Assembly: GCA_964567755.1 (NCBI GenBank)
Contig: CAZMNW010000029.1
Span: 3,292-67,291 of the forward strand
From: DASRJW01 sp964567755
Lineage (GTDB): Bacteria > Krumholzibacteriota > Krumholzibacteriia > G020349025
Length of the DNA stretch: 64,000 nucleotides
Reading direction: 5' to 3'
Part shown: in pieces, positions 1 to 7,006 of the stretch
Numbering within the stretch: position 1 is the stretch's first letter
Layout: the number at the start of each line of letters is the position of its first letter
Made by a program: the position numbers and the translations under genes
Notes under the pieces: model-generated
Told to the model about the DNA's origin: nothing
The model's input: the letters and a program-made list of their open reading frames with translations, nothing else
Databases searched by the model: none

Positions 1-203
1 AAAGCCAGCAGATGCTCCGAAACGAACCATCCGGCGACACTGGCAACGGCGGCCACGACCATCATGCGCACGAGGGTGGTGCGCAGTTCCTCGAGATGTT
101 GGAAGAACGTCATGGTCGTGAGCGGGGCGGGAGCCCGGCTCTTCGGCGCCGCCAGGGGGTTGTCGCCAGGGCTGGTGCCGGTGGAGGCAGCGTCAGGAAT
201 CAC
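1..203 (-). CDS. tatC: Sec-independent protein translocase TatC (N-terminal part; gene runs off the window)
   Basis: TatC is the multi-spanning inner-membrane receptor that binds twin-arginine signal peptides. Only the first ~67 codons are in the window; the 3' end lies beyond base 1. The frame gives a polar, proline-rich leader, then F-F-Q-H-L-E-E-L-R, the hallmark N-terminal TatC motif, then the hydrophobic start of the first membrane helix (M-M-V-V-A-A-V-A-S-V-A-G-W-F). I chose the GTG at 203 because AGGAG lies 7 nt upstream inside the end of nrdR, which gives an 11 bp overlap with that gene. An in-frame ATG at 113, just before the conserved motif, is the alternative but has no clear ribosome-binding site. 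It is the last visible gene of the purD-to-tatC operon. Confidence 0.85.
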   Translation of the reverse strand, partial: MIPDAASTGTSPGDNPLAAPKSRAPAPLTTMTFFQHLEELRTTLVRMMVVAAVASVAGWFVSEHLLA

Positions 204-660
204 GGCGCTTCTCCTGCAGCAGGTCACGCAGCTCGTCCATGAACTGGTTCACGTCGCGAAAAGAACGGTAGACCGACGCGAAGCGGACGTAGGCAACCTC
301 GTCCAAGGATTGCAAGCGGTTCATCACCGCTTCACCGATGTCGCGTGACGCGATCTCGCTCTTGCCATCCGCGAGCAGCGTGCGCTCCACCTCATCGACC
401 AGATCCTCGATCTGCTGGCGCGAGATCGGGCGTTTCTCGCAGGCCTTGACCAGTCCGGTCAGGAGCCGATCGCGCTCGTACGGCTGCCGGCGCCCGTCTT
501 TCTTCACCACCAGCACGGGAGTATTCTCGACGAACTCGTAGGTTGTGTAGCGCTGATGGCAGCTCGTGCACTCGCGCCGGCGGCGCACGCCGAGCCCGTC
601 GCGCACCGAGCGCGAGTCCACCACCTTGTCATCCTCGTGGCCGCAGGCCGGACAGCGCAC
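193..660 (-). CDS. nrdR: Transcriptional repressor NrdR
   Basis: NrdR represses ribonucleotide reductase genes in response to dATP/ATP. The 155-residue product has the full family layout. An N-terminal zinc ribbon uses C3, C6, C31 and C34 (M-R-C-P-A-C-G and C-T-S-C), with the conserved D-S-R and basic stretch between the pairs. An ATP-cone domain follows from about residue 49, with P-V-L-V-V-K-K-D-G-R and Y-V-R-F-A-S-V-Y-R-S-F. Length is typical (150-160). The start is GTG at 660, 13 nt after the ilvE stop. It overlaps tatC by 11 bp. No nrd genes are visible to confirm the target. Confidence 0.97.
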   Translation of the reverse strand: MRCPACGHEDDKVVDSRSVRDGLGVRRRRECTSCHQRYTTYEFVENTPVLVVKKDGRRQPYERDRLLTGLVKACEKRPISRQQIEDLVDEVERTLLADGKSEIASRDIGEAVMNRLQSLDEVAYVRFASVYRSFRDVNQFMDELRDLLQEKRRDS

Positions 661-673
661 GGAGCCTTACCCC

Positions 674-1648
674 TCAGACGCGCGTCAGCCAGCCGTGCCG
701 ATCGTCGTGATCGCCACGCACGACGCCATGGAAGAGCTCCTGCGCCCGACGCGTCACCGGGCCCACGTTGCCATCGGCGACTGGAATGCGATCGACGGAA
801 CGAATGGTGACGATCTCGGTCGCGGTGCCGGTGAAAAAGACTTCGTCGGCCACGTACAGGGCTTCACGTGGGATGTCCTCCTCGCGCACATCGATGCCAT
901 CCTCGCGCAGCAACGTGATGACCGCATCGCGCGTGATCCCGGGCAAGACCGAGGCCGACAGCGGCGGCGTACGCACGATGCCGCTTCTGACGACGAAGAT
1001 ATTCTCGCCGCTGCCCTCGCAGACGTAGCCGCGCGGATCGAGGGCCACGCCTTCGGAGAAGCCGTTCAACACCGCTTCCATCTTGATGAGCTGCCCGTTC
1101 ATGTAGTTGGCGCTCGCTTTGGCCATGGCCGGGATGGTGTTGGCTCCCATGCGCCACCACGACGACACGCACACGTCGACGCCGTTCGTCGCCGAATGAT
1201 CGCCGAGATACGCACCCCAATCCCAGCACACGATGGTGCAGCGCACCGGACTGCCGAGCGGGTTGACGCCGGGCGTTCCGAGTCCGCGGTACACCAGCGG
1301 CCGCAGGTAACAGGCCTCGAAGTGGTTGGCCTTCACGGTGTCGCGCATGGCTTGCGCGAACTCGTCTTGGGAGTACTCGATTTGCATGCGATAGATGCGC
1401 GCCGAGTCGAATAAACGCCGAACATGTTCCTGCAGGCGGAAGATGGCCGGCCCCTGCGCCGTGCGATAGCAGCGCACACCCTCGAACACACTGCTGCCAT
1501 AATGCATGGCATGCGACATGACGTGGACCGTGGCTTCTTCCCAAGCGACGAGCTCGCCATCCATCCACACCACGAGATCGGTGCGGAATGGCGATTTGCC
1601 AGAGTCCTCGGTCTTGGTGCCGCCTTTCTTCCGCGTCAGCTCTTTCAT
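674..1648 (-). CDS. ilvE: Branched-chain amino acid aminotransferase (class IV PLP)
   Basis: This fold-type IV PLP enzyme interconverts branched-chain amino acids and their 2-oxo acids. The 324-residue product shows the early W-M-D-G-E / H-Y-G-S-S-V-F-E-G-V-R region, the arginine-rich Y-L-R-P-L segment, the PLP lysine in A-M-A-K-A-S-A-N-Y, and the E-G-S-G-E-N-I-F phosphate-binding region. The frame stays open 35 codons further upstream. I set the start at ATG 1648 because AGGAGGT lies a few bases upstream and the ATG overlaps the tsaC-like stop as ATGA. A branched-chain keto-acid dehydrogenase E1 at 52107-54155 uses the products of this kind of reaction, though it is not linked. Confidence 0.93.
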   Translation of the reverse strand: MKELTRKKGGTKTEDSGKSPFRTDLVVWMDGELVAWEEATVHVMSHAMHYGSSVFEGVRCYRTAQGPAIFRLQEHVRRLFDSARIYRMQIEYSQDEFAQAMRDTVKANHFEACYLRPLVYRGLGTPGVNPLGSPVRCTIVCWDWGAYLGDHSATNGVDVCVSSWWRMGANTIPAMAKASANYMNGQLIKMEAVLNGFSEGVALDPRGYVCEGSGENIFVVRSGIVRTPPLSASVLPGITRDAVITLLREDGIDVREEDIPREALYVADEVFFTGTATEIVTIRSVDRIPVADGNVGPVTRRAQELFHGVVRGDHDDRHGWLTRV

Positions 1649-2322
1649 CCCGACCTCCTGTGATGCGGCGACCCGTCGTCGTGAATCGCAACCCAAGCTG
1701 CGAGTGCCGCGTTCAGATCGAACGCTCCCGGTCGCAACAGTCGTGGCGGCCAATTACGAAAATCGACCACACTCGAACCTCGACCCGGCGCGCGAGTTTC
1801 GACACCACGATCGCGGAAGAACCAGAGATCGTCGGCCGCGCCGAATTGGGCGCGGATCTCGTCTTCGTGCTGCAACGGCGGGCTGCCGCTCCGATTCACG
1901 CTGGTCGAAACGACCGGCGCACCGATCGCAGCGAGCAACTGCCGCAGACGCGGGTGCGCCGGAATCCGGAAGGCGGCCGTCGAACCTGATTCTACCGTTT
2001 CACCCCAGGGCTGTGCTCGCTCGACTTGCAGCACCGCCGTCAGCGGTCCAGGCCAAGCCTGGCGCAGGAACCCCAGGATGCGCCGGTCTTGGCCGGGGTT
2101 CAGGAACGGGACGATCGACTCGAAATTGGCGACCAGTGCCAGGAAGCTCCGTGGGGCTTCGATGCCCTTCCATTCCTCGATCTGCTTCCGAGCCTTGCCC
2201 GAGCTCGCCAGCGCCGAGAATCCATACAGGGTTTCCGTGGGCAGGACGACGGCCTTTTCGGCGAGGACCAGACGGCGGGCCAGGCAGAGAGCGCCAGGGT
2301 CGCCAAAGTCGACACGGCGCAT
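1645..2322 (-). CDS. Sua5/YrdC/TsaC-family L-threonylcarbamoyladenylate synthase-like protein
   Basis: TsaC/Sua5 enzymes make threonylcarbamoyl-AMP for the t6A modification of tRNA. The 225-residue product has the family's A-V-V-L-P-T-E-T-L-Y-G-F motif near the N-terminus, a W-P-G-P-L-T segment, and S-T-S-V-N-R-S-G-S-P-P, the usual nucleotide-site S-x-N-x-S-G. The usual K-R-R-P stretch is altered (E-W-K-G-I-E-A-P-R-S), so activity is likely but not certain. Translation starts at ATG 2322, four bases after the purE stop, and the end overlaps ilvE as ATGA, so expression is probably coupled. Slightly longer than TsaC and without the Sua5 C-terminal domain. Confidence 0.88.
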   Translation of the reverse strand: MRRVDFGDPGALCLARRLVLAEKAVVLPTETLYGFSALASSGKARKQIEEWKGIEAPRSFLALVANFESIVPFLNPGQDRRILGFLRQAWPGPLTAVLQVERAQPWGETVESGSTAAFRIPAHPRLRQLLAAIGAPVVSTSVNRSGSPPLQHEDEIRAQFGAADDLWFFRDRGVETRAPGRGSSVVDFRNWPPRLLRPGAFDLNAALAAWVAIHDDGSPHHRRSG

Positions 2323-2326
2323 GCGT

Positions 2327-2788
2327 CTACGCCTTCCAGGCCTCGCGCATCGACCCGAGCTTGGCGCGCAACGCCGGGTCGTGCGACGCCAAGATCTGAG
2401 CCGCGAACAGCGCTGCATTCACCGCACCGGCCTTGCCGATGGCCATGCAGGCGACCGGGACGCCACGGGGCATCTGCACGGTCGACAGCAGCGCGTCCAA
2501 CCCCCGCAGGCTGCCGGCGTCGAGCGGCACGCCGATCACCGGCAGCATCGTCTCCGCCGCCACGACGCCGGCCAAATGCGCCGCCATCCCGGCTGCCGCC
2601 ACCAGCACGCGCGTGCCGCGCGCCTCGGCCCCGCGCGCGTACTCGCGCACCGCATCCGGCGACCGGTGCGCCGACAGCACTCGCAGCTCGGCAGGAATGC
2701 CGAGCTCCTGCAGCTGCTGCAAGCACGGCTCCATCACTTCGCGATCCGATTCGCTGCCGATCAAGACGCCGACGCGCGGCTCTGCCAT
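2327..2788 (-). CDS. purE: N5-carboxyaminoimidazole ribonucleotide mutase PurE
   Basis: PurE catalyses the mutase step from N5-CAIR to CAIR in de novo purine synthesis. The 153-residue length matches class I PurE. Visible motifs are G-S-E-S-D near the N-terminus, S-A-H-R-S-P-D around residue 40, A-A-G-M-A-A-H-L-A-G, and G-V-P-L-D. Class I enzymes normally need PurK, which is not adjacent. The gene starts inside the 3' end of purD (28 bp overlap) and ends four bases before the tsaC-like start, so it sits in a coupled operon with purD. Confidence 0.97.
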   Translation of the reverse strand: MAEPRVGVLIGSESDREVMEPCLQQLQELGIPAELRVLSAHRSPDAVREYARGAEARGTRVLVAAAGMAAHLAGVVAAETMLPVIGVPLDAGSLRGLDALLSTVQMPRGVPVACMAIGKAGAVNAALFAAQILASHDPALRAKLGSMREAWKA

Positions 2789-4062
2789 GTCTCACGCTCC
2801 AAGGCTCGATGGGCGATGTCGGTACGATGGAAACTGCCCGGAATCTCGATGGCGCCGACGCCGGCATAGGCGACTTCCCGCGCCGCTCCCACGCTCGCTC
2901 CGCTGCCGACGACGGTGAGAATGCGCCCACCGCGCGTCAGCAGGTCGTCCCCGCGCTTCTCGACGCCCGCACAGTACACCGTCGCACCCGCACGGCGTGC
3001 GGCCTCGAGCCCGCGGATGGGGCGCGCGGCGCGGAGCTGCTCCGGGTAGCCCTCGGAGGCGATGACGACACCGACGGTGCACAGGTCGTCCGCGATGTCG
3101 AAACGGCACGCGGTCACGTCGCCGTCGAGGCAAGCGAGCACGAGATCGAGGAAATCGCTGCGCAACCGCGGCAACAGGACTTGCGCTTCCGGATCGCCGA
3201 GCCGGCAGTTGTACTCGAGGACTTGTGGGCCCGCGGGTGTGAGCATGAGTCCGAGATAGAGGAATCCCCGATACGGGATGCCCTCCTCCAGCATGCCCAC
3301 GAGCGTCGGCACCAGCACCCGATTCACCACCGCTTGCAACACCGATTCCGGCACGTGCGGCACCGGCGAGTACGCACCCATGCCGCCGGTGTTGGGACCC
3401 CGGTCGCCATCGAAGGCGCGCTTGTGATCCTGCGCGCAACCGAGAAGTCGATAGTTGTATCCGTCCGTGAGCGCGAACACCGACAGCTCCTCGCCCACGA
3501 GCATGTCCTCCAGAACGACGCGCCGTCCTGCGTCTCCACACTCCCCGTCGACGAGCATGGCGCGCAACACGCGTGCTGCGGTCTCGCGGTCATCGACCAG
3601 ATGCACACCCTTGCCTGCCGCCAGGCCGTCGGCCTTGATGACGAATGGCAACGGTCGCGCAGCAGCATCCGCCATTGCACTGGCGTAATCGTCGTGAATG
3701 TGGAAGGCGGCCGTCGGGATGTCGTGGCGGTGCATGAACTCCTTGGCCCAACTCTTCGAGCCTTCGAGGCGCGCGGCTTCGGCCGCCGGTCCGAGAAATG
3801 GCAGGCGATGCGCATCGAAGACGTTCCACGCCCCGCGAACCAGTGGTTCCTCGTTGCCGGCGACCACCAGGTCGACCGCTTCGTCGCGCGCCCAATGCGC
3901 CAACGCATCGAGATCGGACGCATCGCGGCCGGCGCGGCGCGCCACGTCCAGCATGCCGTCGTTTCCGGGCGCAACGAGAACTTGCGGTGCGCCCCGGCTC
4001 CGCGCCAATGCGGCTGCCAGCGCGTGCTCGCGTGCCCCACTGCCGAGAACGAGGATCTTCAC
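2761..4062 (-). CDS. purD: Phosphoribosylamine-glycine ligase PurD
   Basis: PurD joins phosphoribosylamine, glycine and ATP to form GAR, the second step of purine synthesis. The 433-residue product has the N-terminal K-I-L-V-L-G-S-G-A-R-E-H-A-L-A, an ATP-grasp core (V-I-K-A-D-G-L-A-A-G-K-G-V), the family signature R-L-G-D-P-E-A-Q, and the C-terminal domain. Length is typical (420-435). The frame is open for seven more codons, but GTG 4062 gives the canonical N-terminus and has AAGGA 7 nt upstream. It is the first gene of the operon running to tatC. The 184 bp gap before it presumably holds the promoter, which I cannot place convincingly. Confidence 0.96.
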   Translation of the reverse strand: MKILVLGSGAREHALAAALARSRGAPQVLVAPGNDGMLDVARRAGRDASDLDALAHWARDEAVDLVVAGNEEPLVRGAWNVFDAHRLPFLGPAAEAARLEGSKSWAKEFMHRHDIPTAAFHIHDDYASAMADAAARPLPFVIKADGLAAGKGVHLVDDRETAARVLRAMLVDGECGDAGRRVVLEDMLVGEELSVFALTDGYNYRLLGCAQDHKRAFDGDRGPNTGGMGAYSPVPHVPESVLQAVVNRVLVPTLVGMLEEGIPYRGFLYLGLMLTPAGPQVLEYNCRLGDPEAQVLLPRLRSDFLDLVLACLDGDVTACRFDIADDLCTVGVVIASEGYPEQLRAARPIRGLEAARRAGATVYCAGVEKRGDDLLTRGGRILTVVGSGASVGAAREVAYAGVGAIEIPGSFHRTDIAHRALERETWQSRASAS

Positions 4063-4246
4063 CCTGGTGTCCTTCCGTCGCACACATCACGGAGTTGGTG
4101 TTGGACCAGTTTACACATTCAACACAATGCTGCCACCGCTGGCAAGGTCGGCGCGCCCGAAGTGCCGCGCACCGAACCGGTCCCAAAGGGCTATCCCCGC
4201 GACGCGCTCGTCTCCTGGCCCGTGCCGCAAACCGCTGCAATCCGGC

Positions 4247-5272
4247 TCAAGTGCCCTGCCCGGACCGCAGACGACCGATGCGATCGAGCTCGAGCCACAC
4301 CGTTTGGTCACGCTCGATGTCCTGCGCCAGCAACCGTGTGCCGGCCACGAGGCGTTGTGGCAGCACATCGAGTTGGATGGGTGCGAGTCCCGCTGCCAGG
4401 TGGTAATCGAGTCGCAGTCTCTCACCGTTGGCCATGGCGCGTTCGAGGCGTTCGCGCAGTGGGTCGCGCTGCGGACGGCGCCGGGCGCGGCCAAGCGCCG
4501 ATGCCATGCGGACGCCTGGCACATCCTCGATGCTCTGTGCCCCGGCCTGAGTCAACACGCGCAGGAACTCGACGAGAACGCACGCGGTGGCGCGCGCGTC
4601 CTCGAGAGCCCGATGCAACACTCCGACCGTGAGTCCCAGCCTCCCGGCCACGAGACCGAGAGCCGCGGGCGGTCCGAGCAGCCGGCGTGAGAGCGTGAGC
4701 GTGTCGAGGACCGGCTGGGCAAACCCTTCGCGCCCGGCCTCGGCGAGCGCTCGCTGCAGGAACGGCAGATCGAACCCCGCATTGTGGAAAACCAGCACGC
4801 GGCCACGCGCCATTTCCACCAGCCACGGCAGTATAGACTCCAGGCGCGGCGCGCCCTGCAGCGACACATCGGAGATGCCGTGCACGGCGCGTGCTGCAGT
4901 CGTGATGCCGCGACCGGGTTCGATCAATGTGGCGAACTCGCGCCCGAGCTCGTGGCCACGCACGAGCACGGCACCGATCTCGAGGATCTCGTCGTCCTGG
5001 TTCGAGCCGCCGCCCGTCGTCTCGATGTCGACGACGCAGTACTCGATCTCGAGGAGACCTCGTCCTGCCCACTCGGGTTCGAGCGTCGAGGGCGCCTGAG
5101 CTCGGCGCGCCAGCATGCGTCGAGCGCGCTGTTCCGCCCGCCGCCGCAGTGCCGCTGCCGCTCGCGGCGTCGCCGTCTCCGGCTGCGGGGCGGACTTGTC
5201 CCGATCGCGTCCGCGCGTGACCCAATCCGGCGCCTCGGCATCGACGTATTCGAAACCCTCGGGCGCTGGCAT
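4247..5272 (-). CDS. DnaQ-family 3'-5' exonuclease with C-terminal WYL-like domain
   Basis: The 341-residue product has a basic N-terminal region of ~75 residues, then a DEDDh exonuclease domain at about 76-240. Its catalytic residues are visible: D82 and E84 in V-D-I-E-T-T-G, D168 in F-H-N-A-G-F-D-L-P-F-L, and H220 with D225 in H-R-A-L-E-D-A. Such domains degrade DNA or RNA in proofreading, repair or RNA turnover. Residues ~272-335 resemble a WYL domain: R-L-E-R-A-M-A-N-G, L-D-Y-H, L-D-V-L-P-Q-R-L-V, and a closing W-L-E-L-D-R-I. The start ATG 5272 overlaps the upstream stop as TGATG. The specific role is unknown; the WYL assignment is by eye. Confidence 0.85.
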   Translation of the reverse strand: MPAPEGFEYVDAEAPDWVTRGRDRDKSAPQPETATPRAAAALRRRAEQRARRMLARRAQAPSTLEPEWAGRGLLEIEYCVVDIETTGGGSNQDDEILEIGAVLVRGHELGREFATLIEPGRGITTAARAVHGISDVSLQGAPRLESILPWLVEMARGRVLVFHNAGFDLPFLQRALAEAGREGFAQPVLDTLTLSRRLLGPPAALGLVAGRLGLTVGVLHRALEDARATACVLVEFLRVLTQAGAQSIEDVPGVRMASALGRARRRPQRDPLRERLERAMANGERLRLDYHLAAGLAPIQLDVLPQRLVAGTRLLAQDIERDQTVWLELDRIGRLRSGQGT

Positions 5273-5880
5273 CAATGCTCCGCCAGCGGGAAGTTGCGCT
5301 CTCCGGCCGTCACCTCGAACTCGAGCTGGTTCTCCGCTGGCGGCAGCGGGCAGACCCACTGCGCGTTGTACGCGCAGTAAGGATTGTAGGCGTGATTGAA
5401 ATCCAAGCGGAAACGGCGATCGTCAAGTGGCTCGGGCTCGAGATAGCGCCCCGCCCCATACGTGCTGCCACCGGACGTCGCGTCGCGAAAGGGTAGAAAC
5501 AGGCTGCTGCCATCGAGCGCGCTGAACAGCGCCAAACGCTGCTCACGACCTCGAACCTGGAAACGCAGCGTGCCGAGACGCAGGTAGGGATCAAAGCTGT
5601 TCTGCGAGGTCGGGAACTGCAACGTGTCGGGCGTCGCCAACGGATCGAGGATGGCATCGAGCACGAACTCGAAATTGGGTGGATAGTACGACAGTCCTTT
5701 GAAGCGCGCGCGCTGTTCCGGCAGCAGCGGCCCGTCGGCGGATCGCATCGACCGATCCTTGTGCGTTCGGGTCTGCATCAGCGACTCGACGTAATCGCGC
5801 TGCTCCGGAGTGTGGCGCGCGCAGGCGCTGGCGAGCGCCCAGATTGACAACGCCACCAGGGCCACACTCGACCGCTTCAC
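5272..5880 (-). CDS. DUF1684 family lipoprotein
   Basis: The 202-residue product begins with a lipoprotein signal peptide (V-K-R-S-S-V-A-L-V-A-L-S then L-A-S-A-C), so it is probably lipid-anchored in the envelope. The body matches the DUF1684 pattern: F-K-G-L-S-Y-Y-P-P, a beta-rich middle with L-F-L-P-F-R-D and Y-G-A-G-R-Y-L, and the diagnostic L-D-F-N-H-A-Y-N-P-Y-C-A-Y near the C-terminus. The biochemical function of the family is not established. GTG 5880 is preferred over an upstream in-frame start because it has GGAG ahead of it and overlaps the previous stop as GTGA. It is translationally linked to both neighbours. Confidence 0.86.
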   Translation of the reverse strand: MKRSSVALVALSIWALASACARHTPEQRDYVESLMQTRTHKDRSMRSADGPLLPEQRARFKGLSYYPPNFEFVLDAILDPLATPDTLQFPTSQNSFDPYLRLGTLRFQVRGREQRLALFSALDGSSLFLPFRDATSGGSTYGAGRYLEPEPLDDRRFRLDFNHAYNPYCAYNAQWVCPLPPAENQLEFEVTAGERNFPLAEH

Positions 5881-6539
5881 AGTCGCTCCGCCCTCGGCGG
5901 AGAGTACCCCCCGCGGTATTCCTCGATCGAGTCGCGCACCGAGGCGGGATAGCACAACCCGTATTCCTGAATGCGCCAGCGACCGTCAGCCTGTGTGAGG
6001 CAAAGGTTGACTACGACGCCCGGATCCAGCACCGCCGCCAAGTCCCCCGGCACCTCCACCGGCCCGAGCAGGGCGCCCGAAGACAGTGGTCTCAAGACCA
6101 AGTGGCGTTGGCCGCGCACCACAACTTCACAGTAATCGGCCACCTGGGCGGGCCCCTCCGGCTCGAGCTGCATTTGCCCCATCAGGTCCAGCATCTCCGA
6201 GGCTCGGACGGCGCGCAACACCGCGCGGGTGACTGCCTTCGACTCGCGCTGAAAATCCCTTCGTCGGCGCGGGGTCGCATCCTGCGTCAGCCAGTGTACG
6301 AACACGCGCGCCGCCGCACAGAATCGGCGCGTGCGATCGCGCGGGATGGGCAAACATTTCCGTATGTACCAATAGCCGAGGAAGACCCTCAAGTCCTTGG
6401 GCTGCATGCGCGCTGTGTCCCGCCGACGCGACAGCAGAAAGTCCCGGAGAGTAAACGCTAGGTCCTCGTAAGTCGCTCGATGTGGCGGTCGCGCGTTCTG
6501 CCGCGCCGCCTCCAGGAATCGCTGCAGGAGTTCATCCAT
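5877..6539 (-). CDS. Protein of unknown function with recombinase-type core-binding-like N-terminus
   Basis: I do not recognise this 220-residue protein as a named family. Residues ~5-90 form an all-helical region (L-L-Q-R-F-L-E-A-A-R, T-Y-E-D-L-A-F-T-L-R-D-F-L, L-R-V-F-L-G-Y-W-Y, R-V-F-V-H-W-L-T) that resembles the SAM-like DNA-contacting domain of tyrosine recombinases. No R-H-R-Y catalytic domain follows. The C-terminal half looks beta-rich, with D-Y-C-E-V-V-V and V-V-V-N-L-C-L-T. It starts the three-gene group with the DUF1684 and exonuclease genes, overlapping the former by 4 bp. The ATG at 6539 follows a run of G. The DNA-binding idea is inference only. Confidence 0.7.
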   Translation of the reverse strand: MDELLQRFLEAARQNARPPHRATYEDLAFTLRDFLLSRRRDTARMQPKDLRVFLGYWYIRKCLPIPRDRTRRFCAAARVFVHWLTQDATPRRRRDFQRESKAVTRAVLRAVRASEMLDLMGQMQLEPEGPAQVADYCEVVVRGQRHLVLRPLSSGALLGPVEVPGDLAAVLDPGVVVNLCLTQADGRWRIQEYGLCYPASVRDSIEEYRGGYSPPRAERL

Positions 6540-6790
6540 GGGTTCCCCCCAAGGGCGGCAGCATCCACCCGTGATCTTGCATTCTTGATGTCGCCACGCG
6601 GCCGGCTGCGAAGCAAGCGAAAAGCGCTCCGGGAGGGGGTGGGTCGTCGTGCGCTGGTTGGCGAAAGAGCGGGGTCGAAAATGATCCGAACCTCTCGATC
6701 GACCTCTGCCGCATACAGATGTCCCATCCAGTGGACATCTCGTTGACAGCCGGGAAACGAAACGGTTCGCGGGCGAGCTGAGAACAAATC
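6540..6790. other. Gene-free interval upstream of the exonuclease operon
   Basis: I see no convincing gene here. A minus-strand frame continues through it (6458-6916), but it overlaps the start of the 220-residue gene and has no family signature. Promoter elements for the minus-strand operon starting at 6539 presumably lie here, but I cannot assign a -35/-10 pair. Confidence 0.4.
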
Positions 6791-6796
6791 TATAAT

Positions 6797-6975
6797 CAAC
6801 TGTGATAATTCAAGATATGGATTCTGTCGAGTCCTCGCCCTGCGGCCGGTCGAACTGGCACTAGGGGTGCAATACCGCCGGTGCGAGCGATCGGGTTCAG
6901 AGAGAAGTCGGATCACTCGGACTTGACCTGAGCGGAGACTTCGACCCCCCCTTGAAGTCTCCGCTCTTTGTTTCT
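6797..6975 (+). ncRNA. Candidate structured small RNA ending in an intrinsic terminator
   Basis: A TATAAT hexamer at 6791-6796 precedes an AT-rich start, but no matching -35 is visible. Downstream the plus strand can fold. GTCGAGTCC (6826-6834) pairs with GGACTTGAC (6919-6927). Inside that lie CTCGC/GCGAG (6834-6838 with 6883-6887), CGGC/GCCG (6843-6846 with 6877-6880) and a GCAC/GTGC hairpin (6858-6870). A strong terminator follows directly. No plus-strand gene starts for 1.7 kb, so this is more likely an independent RNA of ~170 nt than a leader. I cannot match it to a known RNA family. Confidence 0.45.
6931..6975 (+). terminator. Intrinsic terminator, 12 bp stem
   Basis: AGCGGAGACTTC (6931-6942) pairs perfectly with GAAGTCTCCGCT (6954-6965) across an 11 nt C-rich loop. 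It is followed by CTTTGTTTCT. The T-rich side is on the plus strand, so it most likely ends a plus-strand transcript; the stem could also slow minus-strand read-through from the 5'-nucleotidase gene ending at 7007. Confidence 0.75.
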
Positions 6976-7006
6976 CCCGCCAAATGTCTCCGCGGTTCGT
7001 CTCGCG

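Noticed and set aside
4063..4246. Promoter for the purD operon
   Set aside because: TAAACT and several TTG-type hexamers occur, but no pair has acceptable spacing; I could not choose one.
2026..4632. 868-codon plus-strand open frame
   Set aside because: It lies antisense to purE and purD, has an arginine/histidine-rich composition and no family motif; it is a GC-driven shadow of real genes.
6458..6916. 152-codon minus-strand frame upstream of the 220-residue gene
   Set aside because: Overlaps the start of that gene out of frame, crosses the structured RNA candidate, and shows no domain. A decayed gene fragment cannot be excluded.
6855..6930. Resemblance to a TPP (THI-box) riboswitch: GGGGTGC, then CAGAGAG, then TTGACCTGA
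   Set aside because: The second half of the aptamer (the TAATGCCAGCG-like and AGGGA elements) is missing, the GGGGTGC is consumed by a local hairpin, and no thiamine gene follows.
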